A DNA stretch of 64,000 bases from Aminobacterium sp. MB27-C1 (GTDB taxonomy: Bacteria; Synergistota; Synergistia; Synergistales; Aminobacteriaceae). This document shows, piece by piece, positions 17,922 to 27,689 of this stretch. The position numbers and the translations under genes were made by a program. Numbering within the stretch: position 1 is the first letter of the stretch; the number at the start of each line of letters is the position of its first letter. The notes under the pieces were generated by a model. That model saw only the letters and a program-made list of their open reading frames with translations. It searched no databases and was not told the origin of the DNA. Location of the stretch: assembly GCF_030908405.1 (NCBI RefSeq), contig NZ_CP133089.1, positions 2,356,001 to 2,420,000 of the forward strand. The letters run 5' to 3'.

Positions 17922-19112
17922 TTATTTCTGCCAGTTCAAAGCGAAATGTGCAAAAAGAGCTGACCCTATCCACAACGTATCTTCATCGATATCAAACTTC
18001 GAATTGTGGTGAGGATAGGTCTGTCCCTTTTCAGGATTGCTTCCGGCATGGAAGAAGAAGGTTCCAGGAACACGTTCGAGGAAATAAGCAACATCCTCGG
18101 CTCCCATTGATGGTTCGGGAATCTCCTTGGCTTTTTCCTCGCCGAGCACTTCTGCCACTGTGGCAAGAAGTTTATCGGTCATGGCACTGTCGTTAATGAC
18201 AGGTGGCGGTCCAGGAATATATTCCACTACAGCTTCGCCCCGCATGCTGGCGGCCGTAGATTCTGCCAGCTCACGGATACGTTCCTCCATCATCTTCCGC
18301 GTCTCCACGTCAAGAACTCGAACTGTTCCCTCAAGAACGCATTCGCCAGGAATAATGTTATAGGCGGATCCACCAGTTACACGCCCTATGGTAAGAACAC
18401 CTGGGTCTACAGGGTTGACCTCGCGGCTCAGAATCGTCTGAAGACGGCAGATAAGATGCCCAGCCATAACGATGGGGTCTACTGTAAGATGAGGTGTGGC
18501 ACCGTGCCCGCCCTTCCCTTTCAGGGTAATAAGGAAGCGGTCGGCAGAAGCCATCATGCCACCGTGTGAATACCCGATCTCCCCTGCCGCATATCCCTTC
18601 CAGAGGAGTCCCGAATGAAGACCGATCAGGGCATCCACTTTAGGATTCTCAAGCACGCCATCATCAATCATGGCCTTCGCTCCCACAACATTTTCCTCCG
18701 CCGGCTGGAAGATGAACTTCACGCTTCCCTTCAGTTCGTGACGGTGTTTCATAAGCAGCTGTGCCGCCCCCAATGCCATGGCCGTATGGACATCGTGAGC
18801 ACAGGCGTGCATGCAACCGTTGGTGGCTGCAAAGGGAAGTCCCGTCTCTTCCTTGATGGGCAGAGCGTCACAATCGGCTCGAATAGCCAGAACAGGACCA
18901 GGCTCGTCTCCCTCGAGAAGGGCGGCTACTCCATGCCCTCCGATTCCCTTCCGAATAGACGTGGAAGGAAATCCCATCCCCTCAAGAGCCTGTACAATGT
19001 AAGCCTCCGTCTCGGGGGTCTCGAGACCAAGTTCCGGATTGGCATGAATATGGCGCCTCCACTCTATGATCTCAGACAAAATCGCTTTCGCTTCGTCTTG
19101 GATGTTTGTCAT
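17922..19112 (-). CDS. M20D-family metallo-amidohydrolase (N-acyl amino acid hydrolase)
   Basis: 396 residues, cytosolic. It hydrolyses N-acylated (or N-aminobenzoyl/hippurate-type) amino acids, releasing a free amino acid. The M20D metal site is visible: C104 and H106 in MHACAHDVHTAM (the usual CGHD glycine is Ala here), E139/E140 in FQPAEEN, the histidine in GLHSGL, and the C-terminal HHNSKFDID. The dimerisation domain spans about 190-300. ATG 19112 has AAAGGAG 11 bases upstream. It is a close paralogue of the next gene upstream, separated by a terminator. The true substrate is unknown. Confidence 0.92.
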   Translation of the reverse strand: MTNIQDEAKAILSEIIEWRRHIHANPELGLETPETEAYIVQALEGMGFPSTSIRKGIGGHGVAALLEGDEPGPVLAIRADCDALPIKEETGLPFAATNGCMHACAHDVHTAMALGAAQLLMKHRHELKGSVKFIFQPAEENVVGAKAMIDDGVLENPKVDALIGLHSGLLWKGYAAGEIGYSHGGMMASADRFLITLKGKGGHGATPHLTVDPIVMAGHLICRLQTILSREVNPVDPGVLTIGRVTGGSAYNIIPGECVLEGTVRVLDVETRKMMEERIRELAESTAASMRGEAVVEYIPGPPPVINDSAMTDKLLATVAEVLGEEKAKEIPEPSMGAEDVAYFLERVPGTFFFHAGSNPEKGQTYPHHNSKFDIDEDTLWIGSALFAHFALNWQK

Positions 19113-19167
19113 GATACAGTATTCTCCTTTCCCAAAGTTTTCAATGTAGAATACAGTATAGTTCGGA

Positions 19168-19200
19168 TAAAAAAGAGGCAGGCTGTGTAAAGCCTGCCTG
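19168..19200 (-). terminator. Terminator between the two amidohydrolases
   Basis: Stem AGGCAGGCT (19176-19184) with AGCCTGCCT (19191-19199). Read on the minus strand it ends in a T run (19169-19174). Confidence 0.85.
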
Positions 19201-19210
19201 TAATCACTTT

Positions 19211-20419
19211 TTATTTATGGTTCTTCAGCCACTCCATAGCCATGGTGGACATTACAGCCGAACCAATCCACAATACGTCTTCGTCAACGGCGAAACGAGA
19301 GTTGTGGTGAGGATAGGTCTGTCCCTTCTCCTCGTTGCAGCTGGGGTGGAAGAAGAAGGTTCCGGGAACCTCTTCAAGGAAGAAGGCGATATCTTCTCCG
19401 CCCATGGAGGGATTCTTGATTTCCTTCACATGCTCTTCGCCAAGAATGGCTACGGCCACCTTGCGAAGCTCCTCTGTGACCTCGGCATTGTTGACGACTG
19501 GAGCTGGTCCTTCCCAGCCGTAGTGGAACTCGATGTCTCCACGCATGCCCTGAGCGACTGTACGGGCGATCTCTTCGATACGTGTTGCCAGGAATTTACG
19601 GGTATCGTTGGTGAGAGCGCGAACCGTTCCGCTGATACGGCACTCGCCGGGGATAACGTTGAAGGCTGTTCCTGCATGAATCTCACCGATGGAGATAACT
19701 GCGGGCTCTACAGGATTCATCTCACGGCTGACAATGGTCTGAAGTTCGCTGATAATCTGGCAGGCAATGCTGACAGGATCTATGGATCCGTGAGGATAGG
19801 CGCCGTGGCTGCCCTTCCCCTTCACGAGGAGCTCAAAGCGATCCATGCAGGCCATGATGCCGCTGTAATGATAGCCGATATCTCCAGGTTTGAAGTCTTC
19901 TTTCCAGATGGCTCCAGTGTGAAGGCCGACGAGGACGTCGGGACGTGGATTGTCGAGAGCGCCGTCGTCGAGCATACGTTTGGCTCCGCCGTATCCTTCC
20001 TTGCATCCCTCTTCGCCAGGCTGGAAGATGAACTTGACTGTTCCTTCAAGCTTGTCTTTATTGTCAGCCAGGATCTTGGCTGTGCCAAGGGCCATGGCTG
20101 TGTGGACATCATGTCCACAGGCGTGCATGCAACCATTCTTGGAGGCAAAGGGAAGATCTGTCTCTTCTTTGATGGGAAGACCGTCGCAATCGGCTCGGAC
20201 GGCGAAAACCTTGCCAGGTTTTGCTCCTTCAAGTACGGCGACAACGCCGTGACCGGCTACACCCTTGCGATAGGGAATACCCATTTCGTCAAGACGGGCA
20301 CAAATATAGGCCTCGGTCTGCACTGTATCCATCTGTGTCTCTGGCATCTGGTGCAGATCCCGTCTCCAGGCTACGATCTGTTCCTGCAACGCGAGTGCTT
20401 GTTCTTTCATGGTTTCCAT
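19211..20419 (-). CDS. M20D-family metallo-amidohydrolase, second copy
   Basis: 402 residues, same family and layout as its neighbour: C101 and H103 in MHACGHDVHTAM, EE in FQPGEEG, histidine in GLHTGA, C-terminal HHNSRFAVDED. It has more G/C-rich codon use than nearby genes, and a full-length open frame exists on the opposite strand, a by-product of this codon bias. Its own promoter should lie in the 139-base gap to the membrane protein gene, where a terminator also sits. Likely works on an acylated amino acid or peptide-like substrate imported by the adjacent transporter genes (inference). Confidence 0.92.
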   Translation of the reverse strand: METMKEQALALQEQIVAWRRDLHQMPETQMDTVQTEAYICARLDEMGIPYRKGVAGHGVVAVLEGAKPGKVFAVRADCDGLPIKEETDLPFASKNGCMHACGHDVHTAMALGTAKILADNKDKLEGTVKFIFQPGEEGCKEGYGGAKRMLDDGALDNPRPDVLVGLHTGAIWKEDFKPGDIGYHYSGIMACMDRFELLVKGKGSHGAYPHGSIDPVSIACQIISELQTIVSREMNPVEPAVISIGEIHAGTAFNVIPGECRISGTVRALTNDTRKFLATRIEEIARTVAQGMRGDIEFHYGWEGPAPVVNNAEVTEELRKVAVAILGEEHVKEIKNPSMGGEDIAFFLEEVPGTFFFHPSCNEEKGQTYPHHNSRFAVDEDVLWIGSAVMSTMAMEWLKNHK

Positions 20420-20504
20420 AAGGGAAAACCCCCTTTATACGTTGGTAAATTGTGACGCATCACACACTCATGATACGTACCGTAACAAACAAAAGGCAAC
20501 GAAA

Positions 20505-20545
20505 GAATCGCAGCGCTGCATCCTTCAAGGATGCGGCGCTGCGGT
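20505..20545 (-). terminator. Terminator after membrane-protein pair
   Basis: Long G/C-rich hairpin (CGCAGCGC-TGCATCCTT paired with AAGGATGC-GGCGCTGCG) directly after the minus-strand stop at 20559, T-rich on the downstream side. Confidence 0.8.
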
Positions 20546-20558
20546 TGATGTTTAATTC

Positions 20559-21245
20559 CTAAAGCAGGCCCTTCTTGTAGAGAAGACGGCCTACTGCTAT
20601 CGTTCCGAAAACGGAAGCAACGATAACAACCCAGGTCTTTGTGAGGTATGTTAAACCTACGGCAGGGGCTACAGTGTAAAGAAGCAGAGGAATAGCAAAA
20701 CCAGCGACTGCCAATTTGGGATATTTCAGGGTGAACTGTCCAAAAACAGCACCGAAGATAGCGGCTACAGTGTACTGTTTAAAGGCGATAGCGATAGGTT
20801 CGGGGAAAATAGCCAAAAGAGCTGCTCCAGCGACAGCTGCCAATGTTGTGAAGAAAAGGTTGGTAACAACAGAACCTGATACACCGAGAGTAGAAATAAT
20901 TTCAGCTTCAGGAGTTCCGGCTTCTACTCCAACAACTTCCTGAGCTACTGCGGAACAAGGCAAACGAAGGTTGCCGATATTTCCGCTCAAGAAGGAAATA
21001 TATGTTCCTGTCAGACCGAGAACAGGATAGTATGAAACAGGTTCAACAACATAAAAAGCGCCGAAGATAGCTGCAATCATGCCCCATGACTTCAATGCTA
21101 CAGAGATAGGAGGAAAAACGCCAAACTTCATATAGAGGTACAGGTTGGGTAAGAAGCACATAAGCATAGGAATCAATACAGTGACAACGCCTATTTTTAT
21201 AACTGGTTTTTTCCATATATTTTCAAATTCGTCGTGAGATACCAT
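20559..21245 (-). CDS. Integral membrane protein, partner of DUF5058-type transporter
   Basis: 228 residues with about six hydrophobic helices and no signal peptide. The central region (YPVLGLTGTYISFLSGNIGNLRLPC, residues about 68-92) looks like a re-entrant transporter motif. It follows the next membrane gene by 19 bases, so they probably form a two-part permease. I know this gene pair only as conserved membrane proteins next to amidohydrolases. Transport of an acylated amino acid or dipeptide is inference from the neighbourhood. Confidence 0.75.
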   Translation of the reverse strand: MVSHDEFENIWKKPVIKIGVVTVLIPMLMCFLPNLYLYMKFGVFPPISVALKSWGMIAAIFGAFYVVEPVSYYPVLGLTGTYISFLSGNIGNLRLPCSAVAQEVVGVEAGTPEAEIISTLGVSGSVVTNLFFTTLAAVAGAALLAIFPEPIAIAFKQYTVAAIFGAVFGQFTLKYPKLAVAGFAIPLLLYTVAPAVGLTYLTKTWVVIVASVFGTIAVGRLLYKKGLL

Positions 21246-21264
21246 AATGAGATCCCTCCTTCAA

Positions 21265-21996
21265 CTAAACAAGAATGACGGCTACGGCCATTCCGATAAG
21301 CATGGCTATTCCGAGGGTATATTCTCTAAGCCAGGTCAGTTTCTTGGCAAGGGTCAACATCAAGACCATACCGAGAAGACCACCGATGGCTGCATAAAGA
21401 GGGCCGCCGCCACCAGCAGTACCAGCCTGAAGGCCCTTGAATCCAGCCATGATATTTCTGGAATTGAGGAATCCGAAGCAACCGAGCATGGCTCCACCAG
21501 AAACGATGGCAAGCCATTTGGCATCTCCACCGCCGATTTTTTCTCGAAGATCTTCGAGCTTGTGTGTAAACAGGGCTGTAACAAGAAGCCAGCCTGTTCC
21601 ATTAATGGTCATGGTCCACCAAGAGGTAGCCAATGCCATCATATCGTAATCTGCAGAACCGAATTTGACACCGAGAGCCTCAGCTCCAACTGTTGCAGCG
21701 GTGAGCTCTGTGGGAGCAGCACCGATAATGGAAAGGCGGAGCCATGTGATAGGTCCACCGACAACGGACATCATACCAACCATAACGATAAAAACGGCAA
21801 TAGAAGGACCAATAGCTGAAATGGCACCAGCACGAAGACCCTGAACACATTTTTCTCTGGGGAAACCGATCTGGTCTGCAGTTTTAAAAGAAAGGCGGAT
21901 ATACAGAAGAGACTGAATAAGAACTATAACTACGATTGCGATGGCAATAGCCCACACACCCCAGCCATTCGCTGCTTGAAGTACTGCTTCCGGCAT
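21265..21996 (-). CDS. DUF5058-like integral membrane protein
   Basis: 243 residues, about seven helices, starting MPEAVLQAANGWGVWAIA. Resembles DUF5058 family proteins as I know them: a large-subunit-like membrane protein with the segment AGAISAIGPSIAVFIVMVGM (residues about 56-75). First gene of the two-gene membrane operon; the promoter should lie in the 298-base gap before the PucR gene. Substrate unknown. The context of two M20D amidohydrolases and a PucR regulator suggests uptake of amidated amino acids, purine-like or peptide compounds. Confidence 0.75.
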   Translation of the reverse strand: MPEAVLQAANGWGVWAIAIAIVVIVLIQSLLYIRLSFKTADQIGFPREKCVQGLRAGAISAIGPSIAVFIVMVGMMSVVGGPITWLRLSIIGAAPTELTAATVGAEALGVKFGSADYDMMALATSWWTMTINGTGWLLVTALFTHKLEDLREKIGGGDAKWLAIVSGGAMLGCFGFLNSRNIMAGFKGLQAGTAGGGGPLYAAIGGLLGMVLMLTLAKKLTWLREYTLGIAMLIGMAVAVILV

Positions 21997-22255
21997 AATA
22001 ACACCTCCATTGAAGTATGAACAGTTTCATAGCGATTAAAACACTATTACACGCTCAATAGTTGTGAGTCTGAGTTGTCACCTCCTTAGTGTGCCTTCGA
22101 TTAGATTATGATTAAATAAATTCGTTACATAAAGCCTAATGATGAAAAATTAATTTAGTTTTGATTTTCACGAAGTGATTCTATCTTGTAAAAGAGGGGG
22201 ATTCATCGTTTCTGGCGTACAATAAAAATGATAATAATATGTCTTATAGATACAA
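21997..22255. other. Intergenic region upstream of the DUF5058 operon
   Basis: A/T-rich gap between the membrane operon and pucR, expected to hold the operon promoter and the regulator's binding site. I see no convincing operator or structured RNA in it. Confidence 0.5.
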
Positions 22256-22294
22256 TAAAAAGAGTATTTTAGAACAGGAGAAACTAAAATACTA
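22256..22294 (-). terminator. Terminator after pucR
   Basis: Stem AGTATTTTAG (22263-22272) with CTAAAATACT (22284-22293), T run on the minus strand (CTTTTTA). Confidence 0.85.
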
Positions 22295-23908
22295 TTATTT
22301 GTCAAGATATTTGTCCATGAGGTACAATTTTAATGAGAGCGCAACATTTAATCGTTGTTCACTGTCATAGACATCAAATTCCATAAGCTCGCAAATTTTT
22401 CTGAATCTATATTTTAAAGTGTTGTAATGTATAGACAGTTCTTCAGCGGCAGCTTTTAATTGCCAATTGCAACGAACTATGCTTTCTAAGGTTCCGACAA
22501 GTTGCGTTTTTTTATTTTTATCGTGCTCAATAAGTTTCCCAATATAGTCATAATAAAAATTTACAGCATCTTTTGTGTTGTAAAGATTGCCAAGAAGCTT
22601 GTAGACGCCTAAATCCTTCCAAAAGATTACATGTCCGGTTCCACACGTTTTGCGTATCATTTCGAGAGCTTTTCGAGCTTCATCGTAGCTTTGATAGCAA
22701 CTGAAGATGCTGTCTTTTATGCTGCCAACACCCACTGTAACAGAGAATTTTGTTTTTTTAGCAACTTCTTGTTGCATTAAAGAAATGGTAGAGTATAGCT
22801 TTTTTTTGAAAGATTCATACTCTGTAAACGGCGATGGTAGTATGAAGGCAATGGAGTCGCTCATCTCTGCATACGGGATATTAGAAAATTTCATTTTTAT
22901 CATTGATGTAGCAATGTAGTAAATTCGTTTTTTTATTTCTTCGAGATTTGCTACAGCTTCATCGATTTGTTTTGCCATTTCAAACTGATGTTTATAGTTA
23001 TCTATATCAACAACTACGACAGTTTGAGGGCCGCGTAAATCCCAATTGAAGAGTTGGGCTCGGTTCCAGACTTCTTTTTCAAAGCGAACATTTTTTAACA
23101 AAATATCTTGAACAAACTCATCTCTATAGCGTTTCTCTGCTTCGCTTTTTGCTAGTTTTTTTTGTGTAGATATGAGAAGGGCTGATATGGCATGAGAAAG
23201 AGAGATCCCCCAGCTTTTTTGGATATCTTGGGCATCAACATCAAAAAAAAGGTAGCCGTAAATTTTATCCCCGATAGCTACAGGACGGTTGGGAATTTCT
23301 CTAATAAGTTGAGGGAGATTGGTCTCTTTGATAATTTCTACAAAAGCATCAGATTGAGCACAAAAATAGCTTTGCCCAAAAAATGTATCAATAAAGGCAA
23401 TGTCTACGTGAATAAAATTGCGTAAGTTATTGAGGATAGGCTCGACTTCTTCTCCGTTCATAATAAGTTCAAAAAAAGATTGACTTACTTTTTCCGAAAA
23501 GCGGAGTTCTTGTGCTTGCGCATTGACTACTCGCGAAAGAACAGGATTGATAATATCGCTAAAAGCATAATCAATAGGAATATCAACAACTGGGAAGTGA
23601 AGACGATCGGCCGCTTCTTTAACGTTGGGAGGGAGTGTTTTTAAAAACCGCTCTAATTTAATGCCAATAGCTGCCATTCCACCCTGACTGAGGTATTCTA
23701 TAATTCGCACCAAAGAATCAGGATCATCTTTTAAGATATATCCAGATGTAATAACAAATTCTCCACCATGTACCCATCGTTGTATGTCTGGAGCGTCAAG
23801 TACAGTTACTGTTGTGACATAGTTTGTATCTAATCCACTTTCTCCGGCGACGACTTTCATTCTATTCAATTCTGGAATGCGAAGCATTTGGCGGACTGTA
23901 ATTCCCAT
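22295..23908 (-). CDS. PucR-family transcriptional regulator
   Basis: 537 residues. The N-terminal PucR-like (purine catabolism regulator) domain spans about 5-125 (TVTVLDAPDIQRWVHGGEFVITSGY). A GGDEF-like middle domain covers roughly 290-420, and the C-terminal HTH_30 is at about 475-530 (AAEELSIHYNTLKYRFRKI). ATG 23908 is preceded by GAGGGGG. It lies upstream of, and in the same direction as, the two membrane proteins and the two amidohydrolases, so it probably activates them in response to their substrate. The ligand is unknown. Confidence 0.92.
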   Translation of the reverse strand: MGITVRQMLRIPELNRMKVVAGESGLDTNYVTTVTVLDAPDIQRWVHGGEFVITSGYILKDDPDSLVRIIEYLSQGGMAAIGIKLERFLKTLPPNVKEAADRLHFPVVDIPIDYAFSDIINPVLSRVVNAQAQELRFSEKVSQSFFELIMNGEEVEPILNNLRNFIHVDIAFIDTFFGQSYFCAQSDAFVEIIKETNLPQLIREIPNRPVAIGDKIYGYLFFDVDAQDIQKSWGISLSHAISALLISTQKKLAKSEAEKRYRDEFVQDILLKNVRFEKEVWNRAQLFNWDLRGPQTVVVVDIDNYKHQFEMAKQIDEAVANLEEIKKRIYYIATSMIKMKFSNIPYAEMSDSIAFILPSPFTEYESFKKKLYSTISLMQQEVAKKTKFSVTVGVGSIKDSIFSCYQSYDEARKALEMIRKTCGTGHVIFWKDLGVYKLLGNLYNTKDAVNFYYDYIGKLIEHDKNKKTQLVGTLESIVRCNWQLKAAAEELSIHYNTLKYRFRKICELMEFDVYDSEQRLNVALSLKLYLMDKYLDK

Positions 23909-23930
23909 AACAATTGTTGCCCCCTCTGAA

Positions 23931-26900
23931 TTATTGTTGCGTGTCAGTAGTGCTATCTTGCGAATCTCCTTCAGAGGGAGTTGTGGAATCGTCTCCGCTC
24001 TCTCCGGGTTTTATGATTTGCTTAAGCAGGTTTTCCATAAGTTGTTTTTTCACCTGTTCTCCAGGGCTTAAAGAGTTATCTTTTCCCTCTCCCGTAGGGA
24101 AGGATAACTTTATTTTTATGTCATCAACTTTTTCCTTTTCTTTCTCATCAGAAAAAGTACTGTCAAAAGGAATAGGAGTTGATTGTATTGGTTGTGAAAC
24201 TTTCAAATCGTACATTTTCATATCGTTCCATGTGCCTGCAAGTGTAAAGCTTGTCTCTCGAAAATCGCGTACTGAATATCCCCCAACCAGTCCGGAAAGA
24301 AATTTTTGGAGTAAGAGCGGATCTGTAATATTATCTCCGACGCTGATGAGTCCGCGGATTGCTCCTAAAAATGTATTTAATGCTTTTAAATTTATATCTC
24401 CCAAACATTTTAGAGAGATACTTTTATCTCCTATTCCTACAGTACCACTGGCTGTAAAATATCTGTATATGGTGTCGTCTGGATAGGCAGCGGCACGGCT
24501 TCCCGGAAGAAGATAAAAACTTTTTCCATCTACGTTAAAATTGGCGAGAATAGATCGATAACGAATTTCATCGGATGTGCTGATCTTCTTCACCAGGGGG
24601 AACCCGGAAAGAGCTCCCTCTGTAGCATAGAGAGAACCATTGCCGAATACTAATTTTAACTGACCGAGAGTCCCAGACACTTTAAGATTCAATGTTCCTA
24701 TTCCTGAAACTTTTCCTGGAGCTGTTAACCAATCAGCCGAGGCCTTCTCAAGATTCATCCCTTCAAAGTTCATAGTGCTTTCCCAGCGAAATTTATGAGG
24801 ATCAAAGGAACCCGAGATCTCTCCTTCGCTGTCATATGCATTCGCGCTTCCTTTCGCAATGGCAATCAACCCTTGCTGTGTTATTTCAAAAGGCAAGCTA
24901 AGCTGAGAGAGAGAGAACCCATATAATTTTACCTCAGGTGATGTAATGATACCTTCTCCGGTCATTCCTTCCTTGGTTATCATGCTGTCTAGAGACACGT
25001 GTAACGCTCCTGAAAAGTATGTTTCATTGTTGCCGTTTGCTGTTAATTTTTCTAGGGGTAAACCATCATCTGTTGTAGATAGTAAAATGTGCCATCCACT
25101 GGGATCAGGAGTAATTGTTCCATTAAGAGAAACCGGACATTTCTTATGAATCCCGGCAAGAGAAAAGGTAAGAAGGCCTTTTTCTTCTGGAAGGATAGAG
25201 AAAACGACATCGTTGAAGGAAAAATCCCCAACATGGACAACCGGCATAGAGGCTTTAGCATTAATTGAAGGTTTAGTAAAAGGCCCTGAAATTGAAATTT
25301 CTCCAGCTATCGTGCCGCCCACCGCTGTTTCTGGATACCAAGGTGCTATAAGCGTTTGTATATTAGTTGGAGGAACGTTGATATTAAGCATGATTCCATT
25401 TTCATAAGAAATATTTCCAGCAGCTGTTAAAATTGAATCTTCAAGAGCTGCCTCTGCTTTTTTAATCAATATCCCTTCCGTTGTGCTCTCTGTTTCCATG
25501 CTGAAGCGTTTAAACATAACGCCCATAACTGAAATATCTTCTCCCTCAAGAGATGCTGCTAACAAAGGAGTAGCGAGATTTCCTGATATTTTGAATGTAC
25601 TAGAGATATTGCCTTCAAAAGAAGGCCAATGAGAAAGTTCTCTCGATACATTTGCAAGGTTGATTTTACGAAGCTCTCCGACCATTTGCATAGTAGGAAC
25701 ACTCTTTTCGAGAGAGATATCTCCAGCTAACGAGACGAGGCCGCCGAGTGCTCCTCCTTCCATTTTTTCTATCTTCAAATTCCCTTTTTCATACTGACCT
25801 GATAAAAAGATATTTTCAAGAGAAATATTTTCAAAAAGAGTCGCTTTTGTTGTTTCAGCACTGAAGGTAAGCTGCGGCTTTGAAAGTGGGCCGAAATATG
25901 CCCACGTAAGTGACAAAGGACCTTGCGCCTTTAATGTTTTTATAGAGGGCATGCTCTCTTCCAGAGAAGAAATTTCAAGACCCTTCCCTTCCCCCTTGAG
26001 GTCAATGAGAATCTCTTCTTCCGTGAAAAGATTAGAAAGAGTTCCCTGTCCAGATATGGAAGATTTCCCTAAAAGGGCATTGAAAGATGAAATTTTTGTC
26101 AGATTCCCTTGTTGTTCGAAGTCTAAAGAAATATTGTTAAGCAATGATCCATTAAAACGAATACGGTCAGAACGAAATTGTCCAGCGATGGAAAGAGAAG
26201 ACGCAGGGCCTTTTATGGATATCATTCCCGAAGCGTCTCCCTCTAAACGTAGAGAATCAGATGTTTTAGAAATTTCACTAATACGTTTTAAATTTAGCCG
26301 ATTAGTAGAAAAGGAAAGATCTAATAGTGTTTCTTCTTGAAGGGAGATTGTTCCTTGCCCATCAACAGGGGTTTTGTGCCATTCTCCTTGAGTTTGCAAA
26401 GATAGAGTGTTGTCGGGGTGAATTACAACTTCTCCATGAATGTTTTCAAGGGGAAAGCTTGAGACAATGGCGGATGGAGAAGAGAAACTGACGGATCCTT
26501 TCTCTGTTTGGCCTGTTATTACCAGATTTACATGCATTTTTTCAACATTTCCCTGAACGAAATCTAACCATGGAAAAACTTCGTACCACTTTGAAGTATG
26601 AAGATTTTCACCCAAAAGATCAAAGTGCACGCCTTGGTTTCGTGTCATACTAATAGAGCCGCTAACTGGAGATTCGAATATGTGTCCCTTTATATCAGTA
26701 AAACTGAGAGTTGTTCCATTCCAAGTCCAGAGACTTTTTGTTTTAGAAAGGAGAAAACCATCAAGATTAGCATTATCAATTGAAAGATTTCCCTCTACTA
26801 CAAGATCAGGCCATTGTCCATGAATCATTAAGCTGGATGAGGCTTGTCCTGTAGCTATTACGTTTTCTTCTTTTGACAGGGCAGCAGATGCTTTTTGAAG

Positions 26901-27584
26901 GTCCGCCATATATAAAGATTCAATATTGCCGCTAAGAATAATTTCAGGAATTATACGCCCAGAAAGAACGATGCGGCTTTTCTGGCTTTTTGCAGTAAGA
27001 TTCTGAATGAGAACGCTACTCTCCTCTGCTTTCCCAGATGCTTCTACTTGTACTGAAAGCGCATTAATATTGCCACGAGCTTTAACGTCAAAATCTCCAT
27101 CTTTCAGAAGAAAGCGTCCTTTTTCTATGGCAATATTACCTAAATCGGATTTTTCTATAACTCCATCTTCCATACTTATATGAAGAGTACTAGGAAGAGA
27201 AAAATTCTTTTCCTCCTTTGAAGCAACGCTCAATGGGATAATATTATCTGCTGAAAAGAAAAACGATTCAAAGTGAAGAGAGCGTATCGTAGGATTTTTC
27301 GTCAAAAGAGAAAAAAGAGACGGTCTAACAAAAATAAGCGTAACCTTTCCAACAGGATTTTCTCGCGTGGAGAGTTCAGCATCATGTATAGTGAATCCAG
27401 AAAGGGGATTCCCTTCAATTGCTCCTATTGATAAAGAGTAAAGAGATTGAGATTCAGAAAACTCCTTTATAGCAGAACGAAAAGTTTTTGTGCCAAAATT
27501 AATCTGGCTGAACACATATATAAAGACAACACCTACGGTGAATATTGTCATTAAGGCAAGTAAAAGCCTATATTGTTTCTTCAT
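23931..27584 (-). CDS. TamB/AsmA-like outer-membrane biogenesis protein
   Basis: 1217 residues with an N-terminal membrane anchor (LLLALMTIFTVGVVFIYVF, residues 7-25). It is followed by over 1000 residues of repetitive beta strands (repeated G-x-I/L-S-I-x-G and 'GNISY/GTISL' patterns), the signature of bridge-like lipid-transfer proteins (AsmA/TamB, DUF490-type). The C-terminal 60 residues are low-complexity and charged (GEGKDNSLSPGEQ, DDSTTPSEGDSQDSTTDTQQ). Such proteins span the periplasm and move phospholipids to the outer membrane or help outer-membrane protein assembly. It supports a two-membrane cell. The start has TGAGGTG. No TamA/BamA neighbour is seen. Confidence 0.85.
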   Translation of the reverse strand: MKKQYRLLLALMTIFTVGVVFIYVFSQINFGTKTFRSAIKEFSESQSLYSLSIGAIEGNPLSGFTIHDAELSTRENPVGKVTLIFVRPSLFSLLTKNPTIRSLHFESFFFSADNIIPLSVASKEEKNFSLPSTLHISMEDGVIEKSDLGNIAIEKGRFLLKDGDFDVKARGNINALSVQVEASGKAEESSVLIQNLTAKSQKSRIVLSGRIIPEIILSGNIESLYMADLQKASAALSKEENVIATGQASSSLMIHGQWPDLVVEGNLSIDNANLDGFLLSKTKSLWTWNGTTLSFTDIKGHIFESPVSGSISMTRNQGVHFDLLGENLHTSKWYEVFPWLDFVQGNVEKMHVNLVITGQTEKGSVSFSSPSAIVSSFPLENIHGEVVIHPDNTLSLQTQGEWHKTPVDGQGTISLQEETLLDLSFSTNRLNLKRISEISKTSDSLRLEGDASGMISIKGPASSLSIAGQFRSDRIRFNGSLLNNISLDFEQQGNLTKISSFNALLGKSSISGQGTLSNLFTEEEILIDLKGEGKGLEISSLEESMPSIKTLKAQGPLSLTWAYFGPLSKPQLTFSAETTKATLFENISLENIFLSGQYEKGNLKIEKMEGGALGGLVSLAGDISLEKSVPTMQMVGELRKINLANVSRELSHWPSFEGNISSTFKISGNLATPLLAASLEGEDISVMGVMFKRFSMETESTTEGILIKKAEAALEDSILTAAGNISYENGIMLNINVPPTNIQTLIAPWYPETAVGGTIAGEISISGPFTKPSINAKASMPVVHVGDFSFNDVVFSILPEEKGLLTFSLAGIHKKCPVSLNGTITPDPSGWHILLSTTDDGLPLEKLTANGNNETYFSGALHVSLDSMITKEGMTGEGIITSPEVKLYGFSLSQLSLPFEITQQGLIAIAKGSANAYDSEGEISGSFDPHKFRWESTMNFEGMNLEKASADWLTAPGKVSGIGTLNLKVSGTLGQLKLVFGNGSLYATEGALSGFPLVKKISTSDEIRYRSILANFNVDGKSFYLLPGSRAAAYPDDTIYRYFTASGTVGIGDKSISLKCLGDINLKALNTFLGAIRGLISVGDNITDPLLLQKFLSGLVGGYSVRDFRETSFTLAGTWNDMKMYDLKVSQPIQSTPIPFDSTFSDEKEKEKVDDIKIKLSFPTGEGKDNSLSPGEQVKKQLMENLLKQIIKPGESGDDSTTPSEGDSQDSTTDTQQ

Positions 27585-27689
27585 AAATACACCTCAAATT
27601 TTTATCAAGCTGAAGTCAATGTTTACAATACCCTTTTATACAGAATTTGTCATCGGCCAGAGTACGTATGTAATACGATACTGATAATT

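Noticed and set aside
18615-19190. 191-codon plus-strand frame over the first amidohydrolase
   Set aside because: Shadow of a conserved gene; no family features.
19217-20455. 412-codon open frame on the plus strand opposite the second amidohydrolase
   Set aside because: It mirrors the M20D gene codon for codon, has no ribosome site and gives no recognisable protein. The opposite strand has clear metal-binding motifs. It results from G/C-biased codon use.
21247-21819. 190-codon plus-strand frame over the DUF5058-like gene
   Set aside because: Serine/glycine-rich shadow of a membrane protein with no start signal; the minus-strand protein is convincing.
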